A stretch of DNA of 64,000 bases from Mucilaginibacter sp. (GCA_028288025.1 JAQBOM010000031.1:100677-164676), one strand, 5' to 3'. Counted from the stretch's first letter, positions 28,513-36,749 are shown. Numbers and translations are program-made. Notes: a model not told the origin generated them from the letters alone.

Positions 28513-29103
28513 ATGAACAAGCAAACGCTTACCGAGTTTATAAAAGCCAACACACCAAACATCATGGTGAGTCAAAAGGCATTGGAAACGATTGCTGAAC
28601 ATTTCGAAGAACGAACATTTGCAAAAAATGATTTCCTGCTCAAGGGGGGTAAGAACAGTGGTTATTTTTATTTAGCAGATGGCTTTATGAGAGCTTTTAC
28701 TTATGATACCGAAGGTGGTGAGGTAACAACTTATTTTTATCCGAAGGATCGGGTTGTGTTTGAGATCGCCTCATTCTTTTTACATATTCCCTCAACCGAG
28801 TATATCCAGGCAATTACCAATTGTAAGGGTTACCTGGCATCGTTTGATTCAATTAACCTGCTTTTCCATACTGTGCCGGAGTTCAGGGAATTCGCCCGGA
28901 TGATGCTGGTAAGAGAATTTGTAGCTTACAAACAACGCACCTTAGCGATGATTAATAAAAGCGCTGAAGAGCGCTACAGCGAATTACTGAACAAAAATAA
29001 GGAGATATTTCAGCATGCACAGTTGAAACATATTGCCTCATATCTGGGTGTTACCGATACATCTTTGAGCCGGATAAGAAGCGAATTTTCGAAAAGGCCC
29101 TAA
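28513..29103 (+). CDS. Crp/Fnr-family transcriptional regulator
   Basis: 196 residues from the ATG at 28513 (MNKQTLTEFIKAN). AGCAAGG lies upstream as a possible weak ribosome site. N-terminal sensor beta-roll (about 25-110: FAKNDFLLKGGKNSGYFYLADGFMRAF), a connector helix with the family signature KSAEERY, and a C-terminal HTH (LKHIASYLGVTDTSLSRIRSEF). It is distinct from the regulator at 26345, with different sensor loops. The uncharacterised membrane protein at 29310 begins 206 bp downstream on the same strand and is the nearest candidate target. Confidence 0.9.
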   Translation: MNKQTLTEFIKANTPNIMVSQKALETIAEHFEERTFAKNDFLLKGGKNSGYFYLADGFMRAFTYDTEGGEVTTYFYPKDRVVFEIASFFLHIPSTEYIQAITNCKGYLASFDSINLLFHTVPEFREFARMMLVREFVAYKQRTLAMINKSAEERYSELLNKNKEIFQHAQLKHIASYLGVTDTSLSRIRSEFSKRP

Positions 29104-29309
29104 TAATTTCCCAATTATGTTATCATTTTGTTATCATGTTTTTTCGCAAATCAATTTCTGGAATTAATTGTTTCCCTGGTAACCAGATCCTTTAATAAAC
29201 TAATAAAATAAATAAATCACACAAAATTACTATTTTCATTTCTTGCCATTTGGAAAGTGTATACCAAGAGAATTGATATTCCTTTGTCTTATTATTAATC
29301 AATAAATAA

Positions 29310-30080
29310 ATGGCAACTTATATATCAAATGCGCCGGTCTGGGCGATCGTTCTGTTCGTAGCAGGTTTTCTCTATTCAATCGCTTTTATCGCAAATCCGG
29401 CAAGGCAGGCAGCACTTAACGCCGGGATGACTGCGCCCAAAGCAAGAAATATTCAGTTTGGTGTTTTTGGCTTTTATATCCTTTATCTTATTTACGCTTC
29501 ATTGCTGGCGTTAAAAGGTGTGTTTTCCGTCAACGTCGTACCGCCCAGGGTATTTGCTTTAACCACTATACCATTGACTTTTATACTGTTTGCAATTATC
29601 GGAAACACCGGGTTATTCAAAAAATTACTCCGCTCAGTTAGATTAGAATCGCTAATCGCCTTACATGTATTCCGGCTACTGGGTGTGTTTTTCATTATTC
29701 TTTATTACTATCGGCTGCTCCATCCCGGTTTTGCTTTTTCAGCGGGAATGGGCGATATTATTACCGGGCTTTTAGCTTTACCTGTAGCCAAGTGGGTTGC
29801 TGAAGGTAGACCCTGGAGCATAAAAGCGGCCTATGTCTGGAATATTCTGGGTGCGCTGGATATTGTTACATTGCTTGTTATTGCAACAATTACCACAATG
29901 AAATCTGTAAGTAGCGGTGAGACAGGCGACCCGGAAATGACGATGTTTCCTTTTGTATGGTTCCCTGCTTTTGCCCCTGCAACTATATTATTTTTACACA
30001 CCCTAGTTTTTAGAAAATTAATCCAGGTAAAAAAAACAAAAACCGATCACCCTTTTGCAACAACGACTTCGCTTGGGTAA
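29310..30080 (+). CDS. uncharacterised multi-pass membrane protein
   Basis: 256 residues with about seven hydrophobic segments: WAIVLFVAGFLYSIAFIA, FGFYILYLIYASLLAL, FALTTIPLTFILFAI, ALHVFRLLGVFFIILYYY, GMGDIITGLLALPVAKWV, AYVWNILGALDIVTLLVIAT and FAPATILFLHTLVF. The HVFRLLG...MGDIITG arrangement, with charged residues inside helices, suggests a conserved functional core. I do not recognise a named family. The C-terminal tail is short and basic (KKTKTDHP). Confidence 0.75.
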   Translation: MATYISNAPVWAIVLFVAGFLYSIAFIANPARQAALNAGMTAPKARNIQFGVFGFYILYLIYASLLALKGVFSVNVVPPRVFALTTIPLTFILFAIIGNTGLFKKLLRSVRLESLIALHVFRLLGVFFIILYYYRLLHPGFAFSAGMGDIITGLLALPVAKWVAEGRPWSIKAAYVWNILGALDIVTLLVIATITTMKSVSSGETGDPEMTMFPFVWFPAFAPATILFLHTLVFRKLIQVKKTKTDHPFATTTSLG

Positions 30081-30126
30081 TCGGCCCTAATCTATTATAT
30101 ATAAAATCGTACAATAATTGATAAAC

Positions 30127-30582
30127 ATGAACCGGCAAATAGAAGCAATAAGAAAGACAAGAACTATGCTGCTTGAACAGGTTGAAGGTCTGACTGTCAA
30201 ACAATTTAATCAAATTCCGCAGGGGTTTCAAAATAACATTAGTTGGAATATGGGGCACATGATAGTCGTTCAACAAGGAATATGCTATAGAAAGTCAGGA
30301 TTGCCACTATTGATAAATGATGATTTTAGTGAAAAGTTTAGGCCGGGTTCCAAGCCGAAGGGAATTATTGGCGTACTTGAAATAATAAACATCAAACAAA
30401 TACTGGTTACTACATTGGATCAATTAGAGACGGACTATAAAAGCCAGGTTTTTAGCAATTACATGGCATGGACTACTCGCTTGGGCACTAAGATAGCCAC
30501 AATTGATGACGGCCTCGGATTTCTTTCATTTCATGAGCAATTACATTTGGGGAATATTATAACTATAAAAGAGGCATCCTGA
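30127..30582 (+). CDS. DinB-like (DinB_2) four-helix protein
   Basis: 151 residues from the ATG at 30127; the longer frame begins at a TTG nine bases upstream, and MNRQIEAIRKTR is the natural start. The family is a four-helix bundle that binds a metal through three histidines. Here the candidates are H44 (WNMGHMIVVQQ), H136 and H140 (FHEQLHLGNI). DinB-family members include thiol-dependent transferases and stress-induced proteins of unknown activity. It lies 46 bp after the membrane-protein gene, so co-transcription is possible. Confidence 0.85.
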   Translation: MNRQIEAIRKTRTMLLEQVEGLTVKQFNQIPQGFQNNISWNMGHMIVVQQGICYRKSGLPLLINDDFSEKFRPGSKPKGIIGVLEIINIKQILVTTLDQLETDYKSQVFSNYMAWTTRLGTKIATIDDGLGFLSFHEQLHLGNIITIKEAS

Positions 30583-30636
30583 TGGTTACTAATACCGAGT
30601 CGTCCAAATCCCCGGTAACCCTGTTTAATCCCTCTT

Positions 30637-30699
30637 CTGGCGCGAGAATGCAGCGCAGGCAAAAGAAGTGGCGTTCTTGTGCCCTGCTTGCAGGTAATA
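30637..30699 (-). repeat. P-family palindromic intergenic repeat, copy 1
   Basis: 63-bp element from CTGGCGCGAGAATG to GCAGGTAATA. It closely matches the reverse complement of 40155-40218. Its ends carry an imperfect inverted repeat (GGCGCGAGAA / TTCTTGTGCC), so a transcript could fold into a hairpin. Confidence 0.75.
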
Positions 30700-30769
30700 A
30701 ACTATGCAGGCAAACTATCATTGGCTCAACCAAATTGATGTTAATTAAGCTAACAAGATAATGTTTTCA

Positions 30770-30822
30770 GCGGGGCACGAGACCGCTCCTGTCTCGGCCT
30801 TTGCCCGGCGTTCTCGCGCCAG
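30770..30822 (+). repeat. P-family palindromic intergenic repeat, copy 2
   Basis: Runs from GCGGGGCACGAGA to GGCGTTCTCGCGCCAG. It has the same two ends as copy 1 but in the opposite orientation, with a different, shorter middle. It lies 70 bp from copy 1, so the pair could fold on itself. The rest of the 30583-31035 gap holds only this and the arr fragment. Confidence 0.65.
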
Positions 30823-30914
30823 GATTGAGGGGACAGGAGACTACTCAATGAATATCAATCGCAGGGCCCTGTACCAGAGACCCGGCGGGGGCAGGAAGAA
30901 TCTGCGGGAATAGG

Positions 30915-30972
30915 AAACGGTATGAATGGGTTCTTTCGATTTGTTTTCATCGTTGTTTGTTTCCATTGTCGT
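30915..30972 (-). pseudogene. fragment of an arr gene 5' end
   Basis: 58 bp matching 25508-25565 at 53 positions by eye. Read on the minus strand it encodes METNNDENKSKEPIHTV, equivalent to METNKSENKSKETIHTV of the intact arr gene. Homology stops abruptly at both sides, so this is a remnant of a second arr allele rather than a working gene. Its differences from the intact gene change residues, so it is not a recent exact copy. Confidence 0.8.
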
Positions 30973-31035
30973 CCGTCCCCGTCACCCGCAATTGCAGCAA
31001 GCCTGTGTTAGGTGTCCGTGTTTTCCCAGTTAAAT

Positions 31036-31470
31036 TTATCCGTTATAACTTGGGTCAAATTCCACAATCCATTCAATGCCATATTTATCCCTAAACATGC
31101 CGGCGTATGTACCCCAGGGGCTGTCGCCAATGTGCCCCTCAATATTTCCGCCTGCTGATAGTCCGTTAAATATTTTGTCGGCTTCGTCACGGCTTTCAGC
31201 ACTAACGGATATTTTAGACCTGTTTTCGTTTTCGTTTGTTCGCCCCATAAATTCGGGAACGTCATTGGCCATTAACACATTGTTTTTGCCAATGGGCAAA
31301 GCAATGTGCATTATTTTGTTTGCATCATTTTCCGCCACCGGAAATTCGGTGCTTGATATGTCTTTGAAACGAACAATCTTTGCGAACTCTCCGCCAAAAA
31401 CTGATTTGTAAAAAGTGAATGCTTCTTCGGCATTTCCATTGAAGTTAATCCAGGGATTAATTGCTCTCAT
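31036..31470 (-). CDS. VOC-superfamily PhnB-like protein
   Basis: 144 residues: INPWINFNGNAEEAFTFYKSVFGGE at the N-terminus, MHIALPIGKNNVLMANDVPE in the middle and PWGTYAGMFRDKYGIEWIVEFDP at the end. These are the hallmarks of the PhnB/glyoxalase-like VOC family. VOC proteins are metalloenzymes or small-molecule-binding proteins; the activity of this subgroup is unknown. It lies 93 bp after the SRPBCC gene on the same strand and probably forms the third gene of the ArsR-led set. Confidence 0.9.
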   Translation of the reverse strand: MRAINPWINFNGNAEEAFTFYKSVFGGEFAKIVRFKDISSTEFPVAENDANKIMHIALPIGKNNVLMANDVPEFMGRTNENENRSKISVSAESRDEADKIFNGLSAGGNIEGHIGDSPWGTYAGMFRDKYGIEWIVEFDPSYNG

Positions 31471-31563
31471 AATGTTTATTTTTAAATTGTTAAATTTTGT
31501 ACTTACGCTCTTCGGTTTTTAGCGCCGCCATTTTCAATGTGCTTGTAAATTTGTTTCTTATAA

Positions 31564-32058
31564 CTATTGCGATAAAGAGGCTAGCAGTTCTTCCAGGTTT
31601 TTCAAGGTCATGGTGAAGCCTATTTTGAAGCCTTCCAATAATTTCTCCAATCGCTCAAACGATTCATTAAAAATGGTAATGCTCACTTTCGTTATGCCAT
31701 TTTGTTCGCTGAAATTATAATCCCATTCAGAACCCGGCAGTTCACGATTTTCGTCTTTATCTGCAAACGCGTTGTACATCTTAAAATTGGTTTTCGGGGT
31801 AATGGAAGTAAATTCCTGTACCGCCCAGCGCTCCTGCCCGTCGGGACTTATCATGGCGTAAAACCGGCGCCCTCCTACTTTAAAATCCATATACCTGGTT
31901 TTGGCGCGCATAGGTGCAGGTGCGCCCCATTGGTCCAGTAGTTCTTGTTTGGTAAAAGCATCCCATACCAAAGATTGCCCGGCATTAAACTCCCTGGTTA
32001 TATAAACCGTTTTCGCGGTTTTGTCAACGTTAAAATCAAATAGCAAATCGTTATTCAT
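31564..32058 (-). CDS. SRPBCC/AHSA1 domain protein
   Basis: 164 residues with the AHSA1-type helix-grip fold: VYITREFNAGQSLVWDAFTKQELLDQWGAP at the start, MDFKVGGRRFYAMISPDG, and the long C-terminal helix with SFERLEKLLEGFKIGFTMTLKNLEELL. These proteins bind hydrophobic ligands; in this operon type the ligand is unknown. Its ATG overlaps the stop of the ArsR gene by one base (TAATG), so translation is probably coupled. ArsR-AHSA1 pairs are common in bacteria, and the regulator likely responds to a compound handled by the partner. Confidence 0.92.
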   Translation of the reverse strand: MNNDLLFDFNVDKTAKTVYITREFNAGQSLVWDAFTKQELLDQWGAPAPMRAKTRYMDFKVGGRRFYAMISPDGQERWAVQEFTSITPKTNFKMYNAFADKDENRELPGSEWDYNFSEQNGITKVSITIFNESFERLEKLLEGFKIGFTMTLKNLEELLASLSQ

Positions 32059-32375
32059 TATTTCTGTTCTTTAATTGTTGTTAATAATTGGTCAAGCTGG
32101 TTAAATTGAGTTTCCCAGTTTTGCCTGAATTGGGCTAACCAATGGTCAAACTCCTGCATTTTTTTCGCATTAAAGTGATAATAAATTTCCCTGCCAGATT
32201 GCTCAGGTTTAATCAATTCGCATTCGTGTAATACTTTAATATGTTTTGATACGGCCTGACGGCTCATATCAAATTTATCAGCCATTGCATTTGGTGTTAA
32301 TGCCTGAATAGCAATTAAAGCTAAAATAGCCCTACGTGTTGGGTCGGATATCGCCTGGAATATGTCTTTTTTCAT
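32058..32375 (-). CDS. ArsR-family winged-helix repressor
   Basis: 105 residues from the ATG at 32375 (the open frame starts at a TTG two codons earlier). Winged-HTH: MKKDIFQAISDPTRRAILALIAIQALTPNAMAD, then recognition region SRQAVSKHIKVLHECELI and wing SGREIYYHF. The Cys clusters of metal-sensing ArsR proteins are absent, so an organic or stress signal is more likely. Two near-identical palindromes lie 18-59 bp upstream and are probable autoregulatory operators. The SRPBCC gene follows with overlap. Confidence 0.93.
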   Translation of the reverse strand: MKKDIFQAISDPTRRAILALIAIQALTPNAMADKFDMSRQAVSKHIKVLHECELIKPEQSGREIYYHFNAKKMQEFDHWLAQFRQNWETQFNQLDQLLTTIKEQK

Positions 32376-32392
32376 TTGCAAGGTTTATTTAA

Positions 32393-32434
32393 GCAACCTA
32401 CAGGTTGCAAATATATATGCAACTTTTAAGTTGC
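32393..32434. promoter_or_regulatory. two palindromic operator candidates upstream of the ArsR gene
   Basis: GCAACCTACAGGTTGC (32393-32408) and GCAACTTTTAAGTTGC (32419-32434) are both perfect 7-bp inverted repeats with two-base spacers. They share the form GCAACYT-N2-ARGTTGC, with start points 26 bp apart. Size, symmetry and position just upstream of an ArsR start fit ArsR binding sites. Confidence 0.75.
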
Positions 32435-32552
32435 GCAAATTTATTTGCAATTATTTTGGTGGGGGGAATTTAAGTTGTTGCCGTAGATGCCGGTGCTGGT
32501 ATATACAAATATACGTGGTGCGGATTTGAAAAATAGTGAAGTGTTTTGTCAG

Positions 32553-32645
32553 TGTGTTCAGGTGTATTCACCTGTATCCACCTGTACCGGGTGGTACACC
32601 TGTATCGGGTGTATCTGTTGTATCACCTGTATCTGTTGTATCTCT
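32553..32645. repeat. low-complexity tandem CACCTGTATC-type repeat
   Basis: Degenerate tandem copies of CACCTGTATC and TGTTGTATC. Frames through this region give only cysteine-rich low-complexity peptides and are not called as genes. It lies just beyond the tRNA terminator. Confidence 0.6.
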
Positions 32646-32675
32646 TACAAAATGGTACAGTACCAAATTCAGTAA

Positions 32676-32706
32676 ATAAAAAAGCCCCACTTGCCGAAGT
32701 GGGGCT
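32676..32706 (-). terminator. rho-independent terminator of tRNA-Asn
   Basis: Read on the minus strand, AGCCCCACTT, loop CGGC, AAGTGGGGCT gives a perfect 10-bp stem followed by a T-rich tract (TTTTTTATTT). It begins 20 bp downstream of the tRNA 3' end. Confidence 0.9.
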
Positions 32707-32725
32707 AAACCTTTGGTTTTTAGGG

Positions 32726-32799
32726 CTCCTGAGGCTGGGCTCGAACCAGCGACCCTCTGATTAACAGTCAGATGCTCTAACCAGCTGAGCTACTCAGGA
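32726..32799 (-). tRNA. tRNA-Asn (GTT)
   Basis: 74-nt cloverleaf on the minus strand: acceptor TCCTGAG/CTCAGGA, D stem GCTC/GAGC, anticodon stem TCTGA/TCAGA with loop CTGTTAA (anticodon GTT), T stem GCTGG/CCAGC with TTCGAGC, and discriminator G. CCA is not encoded. A strong terminator follows. Confidence 0.97.
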
Positions 32800-32884
32800 G
32801 TATTTTTGTTTAGAGTGGTGCAAAAGTATGATTTCCGGGGTAATTTCACAATATTTGCCGCAAAATATTTTTAAATTCTTCTGC

Positions 32885-33802
32885 ATGAGTTTAGTAGTTA
32901 TTGGTACTGTGGCATTTGACGCCATCGAAACACCCTTTGGTAAAACGGATAAAATTGTTGGCGGCGCCGCCACCTACGCGTGCCTGGCCGCGGCTTACTT
33001 TTATGATAAGGTAAAAATTGTAGCCGTTGCCGGCGACGACTTCCCGCAAAGCGAAATTAAAAACTTCAACGATCATCATGTCGACACCGAAGGACTGCAA
33101 ATAAAAAAAGGAGAAAAATCATTCTTCTGGTCGGGTAAGTATCATAATGATATGAATAGCCGCGACACGCTGGCTACTGAGCTAAATGTGCTGGCAGATT
33201 TCGACCCCATTATCCCGGAGAATTACCAGGACTGCGAATTCCTGATGCTGGGTAACCTGACCCCGAAAATACAGCAAACGGTTATAGGCCGTTTTAAAAC
33301 CCGCCCGAAACTGGTAGTAATGGACACCATGAATTTTTGGATGGATATTGCCCTTAACGATTTGCTTGAAACCATAAAAATGGTTGACGTTTTAACCGTT
33401 AACGACGCCGAAGCCAGGCAGCTTTCGGGCGAGTACTCCCTTGTAAAAGCCGCCCGCAAAATATTAGCCATGGGCCCAAAATACCTGATCATCAAAAAAG
33501 GTGAACATGGTGCACTGCTGTTTAATGAAGATAAAATATTCGCGGCCCCGGCTTTGCCGTTAGCTGATGTATTTGACCCAACAGGCGCGGGCGATACCTT
33601 TGCAGGAGGCTTTATAGGCTATATGGCAAAAGTAGGGACGGTTAGTTTCAATAATATGAAGAACGCTATCATCTTTGGTTCGGCCCTGGCTTCATTTTGT
33701 GTTGAAAAATTCGGAACGGAAAAGATCAGAAACCTTACACAGCAAGAAATAGCTGCCCGCGTGCAGGAGTTTGTGAGTTTATCAAAGTTTGAAATAGAGT
33801 GA
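32885..33802 (+). CDS. PfkB-family sugar kinase
   Basis: 305 residues from the ATG at 32885; the longer frame adds 19 residues without family similarity. Landmarks: N-terminal VIGTVAFDAIETP and GGAATYACLAA (sugar-binding part), VLTVNDAEARQLSG, LIIKKGEHGAL, and the C-terminal signature DPTGAGDTFAGGF containing the catalytic Asp. PfkB kinases phosphorylate sugars, nucleosides or related alcohols using ATP. The subgroup with YKNDMNSRDTL-like text (here HNDMNSRDTL) is common in Bacteroidota; the substrate is not fixed by sequence. It stands alone, with a converging cytochrome-b5-like gene 9 bp downstream. Confidence 0.92.
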   Translation: MSLVVIGTVAFDAIETPFGKTDKIVGGAATYACLAAAYFYDKVKIVAVAGDDFPQSEIKNFNDHHVDTEGLQIKKGEKSFFWSGKYHNDMNSRDTLATELNVLADFDPIIPENYQDCEFLMLGNLTPKIQQTVIGRFKTRPKLVVMDTMNFWMDIALNDLLETIKMVDVLTVNDAEARQLSGEYSLVKAARKILAMGPKYLIIKKGEHGALLFNEDKIFAAPALPLADVFDPTGAGDTFAGGFIGYMAKVGTVSFNNMKNAIIFGSALASFCVEKFGTEKIRNLTQQEIAARVQEFVSLSKFEIE

Positions 33803-33811
33803 TTTCGGAAT

Positions 33812-34048
33812 TCAAGCTAGCCTTCCTATCGCATCAAAATTTTCAAACACCCATTCATCATGCGGGGCATCGGGTAACTCGGCGGTGAGGTCCTGGCCCG
33901 CCCAGTGCTCGTAGTGTTTGCCGTTATGCCACAGGCGGCTGCGGGATACGTCATAAATAACGCCTTTATAGGCGATCCAGACTTCCGGTTTGTCCTGCCC
34001 ATTTCTTAATGCAAGCTGCGACTTCGTATAAACCGGCAATTCATCCAT
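33812..34048 (-). CDS. small cytochrome b5-like heme/steroid-binding domain protein
   Basis: 78 residues: YTKSQLALRNGQDKPEVWIAYKGVIYDVSRSRLW, then HYEHWAGQDLTAEL and ending FENFDAIGRLA. This matches the compact cytochrome b5-like domain of MAPR type (Y-x-G-x-(I/V)-YDVS). Ligand could be heme or a hydrophobic molecule; two or three histidines (in HNGKHYEHW) are candidate ligands. No membrane anchor. Function in the cell unknown. Confidence 0.85.
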   Translation of the reverse strand: MDELPVYTKSQLALRNGQDKPEVWIAYKGVIYDVSRSRLWHNGKHYEHWAGQDLTAELPDAPHDEWVFENFDAIGRLA

Positions 34049-34221
34049 GTGATCTTGTTTTGGCCTAAAATAAATAAAGAAGCCAATATAATCCAGCTAA
34101 AACCCCTTTAAAGTTAAAATGGGCATAAATCCTTCGGTTAAGAAGTATTTATACCCATTTCAATGGTTCCCGGAATAGGCCCCGGTTAAGTTAACAGCAA
34201 GGCCTGGATATGTATGTTGAT

Positions 34222-34758
34222 TTAATTTTCTGCGTAAACCGGTTTTGCTACACCGTTATCATAAGCCTTTAAGCTTTTCTTTAATAATTTACGTGCAACG
34301 TGTATACGGGTTTTAACTGTACCTATCGGAATTTCTAAATGATCAGCAATTTCATGGTATTTGTGGCCTTCAAAATACATGGTGAATGGCACAAAATAAT
34401 CTTCAGGCAGCCTGTCTAAAGCTCTTTTCAGGTCATCCATTACAAATTTTGCCTCGCCCTGGTTTTTTGTTGAACTGAATATCAGGTTCGGTGATGATAT
34501 CTCGTCGGATTTGGTTACAAAAGTGTTCATCTTAATAAACCTGCGGTAATTATTGATGAACGTATTTTTCATGATAGTATATAACCACCCTTTTAAATTA
34601 GTGCCTTCTTTAAACTTATTGTAATAAGTGATGGCCTTCAACATTGTATCCTGGACAAGGTCGTTGGCATCGTCTGCGTCGTGAGTGAAATGTAAGGCAT
34701 ATGACCTTAATGAAGATGCCTGACGCAATACTAGGGTGTTAAACTCGATCTTTGTCAT
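34222..34758 (-). CDS. ECF-type sigma-70 family RNA polymerase sigma factor
   Basis: 178 residues from the ATG at 34758; the longer frame starts 12 codons upstream, and MTKIEFNTLVLRQASSLR is the better N-terminus. Region 2: DADDANDLVQDTMLKAITYYNKF, then LKGWLYTIMKNTFINNYRR. Region 4: LPEDYFVPFTMYFEGHKYHEIADHLEIPIGTVKTRIHVARKLLKK. No anti-sigma gene is adjacent. Its regulon is unknown. Confidence 0.93.
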   Translation of the reverse strand: MTKIEFNTLVLRQASSLRSYALHFTHDADDANDLVQDTMLKAITYYNKFKEGTNLKGWLYTIMKNTFINNYRRFIKMNTFVTKSDEISSPNLIFSSTKNQGEAKFVMDDLKRALDRLPEDYFVPFTMYFEGHKYHEIADHLEIPIGTVKTRIHVARKLLKKSLKAYDNGVAKPVYAEN

Positions 34759-34993
34759 ATAGTTAATGTTTTGTAGGGTGAAGTAGACAAACATGATACC
34801 ACTTACAAAACTTTTTTACCCCGCATCAAATCCCAAACACCACCAGGCATAACCAACCACAAAAGTGTAAGCAGCACACTTTATCAATCGCAAATAACTG
34901 CAAAACAGGCTTTTATATATTAAAGAAATTAATTAAGCTATAAAGGAAATGATAGCCTTTGCTGGAAAAACTTAATCTTTGAATTACAAAAAT

Positions 34994-36013
34994 TTAACCG
35001 ATGATATTCACTTCGCGTTGCAGCATAACGCCAAATTTAGTGTACACACTGTCTATGATTTGCGACGAAAGTGTATACACTTCCAAACCGGTTGCGCCGC
35101 CGTGGTTCACCAAAACCAGCGCCTGGTTTTTCCATGTGCCGGTGTGGCCAACTACTTTGCCTTTCCAGCCGCATTGTTCAATGAGCCAGCCGGCGGCTAG
35201 CTTAACCTCGTGGTTACCAACCGGGTAGTTGACTATTTCAGGGAATTTGGATTGGATAATTTCGAATGCTTTAGCGTCAATAACCGGGTTTTTGAAAAAA
35301 CTGCCGGCATTACCTATGGTTGAAGGATCGGGTAGTTTGGAGACCCGGATATGCGAAACCACCCGCGACACATCTTTAATTGTTGGTGAAGTGACGCCCC
35401 GGTTAGCCAGTTCCTGTTCAATGGCGCCGTAGTTTAAATTAAAATGCGGGATGAGCGACAACTGCAGCTTTACGGATACAATAATATACAGGTCCTTTAA
35501 TTCGCTTTTAAAAATGCTTTCGCGGTAACCGAATTTGCAGCCGGCTTTGGTGAACGTTTTAAATTGGCCCGTGGCGACCTCAAACGCGCAGCAGCTGAAA
35601 AAAACGTCCTGCAGTTCAACGCCGTATGCGCCGATATTTTGCACCGGCGACGCACCTACCGACCCAGGGATCAAACTCAGATTCTCGATGCCCGCATAGC
35701 CGCGGGTAACGCAAAAGTTTACCAGGTCGTTCCATACCTCGCCGGCGCCGGCTTCGATAAATACCTCGTTGTGGTTGATGCGGTGCTCGATGCCGCGGAT
35801 ATTGATGCGTATAACCAGCCCGTCGAAATCGTTTACCAGCAGCAGGTTGCTGCCGCCGCCTAAAACAAGCGTTTTCATCGCTTTCCATTGCGGGTCCAGG
35901 AAAAGTTCGGCCAGTTCGTCCTTGTGGTTTATTTCAACAAAGTAAGCGGCGTTTGCTTCAACCCCGAAGGTGTTAAAATTCTTTAGCGAAACGTTACGTT
36001 GGATCTGGAGCAT
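34994..36013 (-). CDS. murB: UDP-N-acetylenolpyruvoylglucosamine reductase
   Basis: 339 residues from the ATG at 36013 (MLQIQRNVSLKNFNTFGVEA); the upstream extension lacks family similarity. MurB reduces UDP-GlcNAc-enolpyruvate to UDP-MurNAc with NADPH and FAD in peptidoglycan synthesis. FAD-binding TLVLGGGSNLLL, LSLIPGSVGASPVQNIGAYGVE, catalytic proton-donor loop GNAGSFFKNP (Ser), and the C-terminal Glu in MLQREVNIIG. The internal YxxR (FGYRESIFK) and the length identify the type I, E. coli-like class. It is not in a dcw cluster here. Confidence 0.97.
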   Translation of the reverse strand: MLQIQRNVSLKNFNTFGVEANAAYFVEINHKDELAELFLDPQWKAMKTLVLGGGSNLLLVNDFDGLVIRINIRGIEHRINHNEVFIEAGAGEVWNDLVNFCVTRGYAGIENLSLIPGSVGASPVQNIGAYGVELQDVFFSCCAFEVATGQFKTFTKAGCKFGYRESIFKSELKDLYIIVSVKLQLSLIPHFNLNYGAIEQELANRGVTSPTIKDVSRVVSHIRVSKLPDPSTIGNAGSFFKNPVIDAKAFEIIQSKFPEIVNYPVGNHEVKLAAGWLIEQCGWKGKVVGHTGTWKNQALVLVNHGGATGLEVYTLSSQIIDSVYTKFGVMLQREVNIIG

Positions 36014-36102
36014 GCGATTGAATACGAATGCCGAATTTCGGAATTTAATTGGTAATAACCACAGCAAATTCCAAAGGCAGCGAGCGTTCGCTTTGTGTTA
36101 GG

Positions 36103-36163
36103 CACGAACGCCCCGAACACCCCGAACATGGCGCGAACACGCCCGAACACCCCCGAACACGCC
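36103..36163. repeat. short tandem repeat CGAACACCC
   Basis: About six degenerate copies of a 9-10-bp unit (CGAACGCCC, CGAACACCC, CGAACACGCC) lie upstream of the murB start in its minus-strand promoter region. Slippage could vary its length. The rest of 36014-36255 holds nothing recognisable. Confidence 0.7.
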
Positions 36164-36255
36164 ATAATAAAATGTAAACATTAACCTAAACAAATCGCGC
36201 CGATAAAAGTTAACTAAAAAACGTTTCCAACTAAAACACAATAAAGCCTCTTTTA

Positions 36256-36606
36256 ATGACACCCTTATTTTTCACGCTTGGCAACCGAAAACGGCTCATG
36301 GTCATTCCCGATACACTGTCCCATTTAGACGGGCACGCGATCCTGACTTACACCTACAGCATATTTCTCGACAACGGCCTGAGCGCCCCGCTGCAAAGCC
36401 GCAGTAAAGAAAGCACCCTGCACCTCGAAGCCAACAACGACCCCAACTATTGCGGTTATATCACCTTCGAAAATCCCGGCCACATGTTCCAATACACATC
36501 CGACGGCAAAAACGAGCTCAATTCCGACGAAGTGCAGGAGATCATCGAAAATATAAGCCACCTCCGCGATAACCCCTCGCTTTGGGAGAAACCGGAAACC
36601 GATTGA
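36256..36606 (+). CDS. hypothetical protein
   Basis: 116 residues, soluble, no signal peptide. Mixed beta strands in the first 80 residues (RLMVIPDTLSHLDGHAILTYTYSIFL, CGYITFENPGHMFQY) and an acidic C-terminal helix (NSDEVQEIIENISHLRDN). Codon use is like neighbouring core genes, and the start ATG is clear. I recognise no family. Confidence 0.65.
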   Translation: MTPLFFTLGNRKRLMVIPDTLSHLDGHAILTYTYSIFLDNGLSAPLQSRSKESTLHLEANNDPNYCGYITFENPGHMFQYTSDGKNELNSDEVQEIIENISHLRDNPSLWEKPETD

Positions 36607-36649
36607 ACGGCTTCAAGAGACAAGGCAGCGATCCTTGCTTTCTGCCTCT

Positions 36650-36748
36650 TTTATCTTGTTTCTTCTTGTCTTACTGTCTTGCCTCTTTTTATCTTGACTC
36701 TTGACTCTTGGCTCTTGCCTCTTGGTTCTTACTTCCTTACTCCTCCCC
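36650..36748. repeat. C/T-rich low-complexity tract (TCTTG repeats)
   Basis: Irregular tandem TCTTG, CTCTTG and CTTAC words on the plus strand. No coding potential. It runs straight into the E1 repeat that follows. Confidence 0.6.
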
Positions 36749-36749
36749 C

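Noticed and set aside
32487..32764. Two small frames giving cysteine-rich peptides (CIGCICC, VYLLYHLYLLYLL)
   Set aside because: Produced by the CACCTGTATC tandem repeat; one also runs into the tRNA region.
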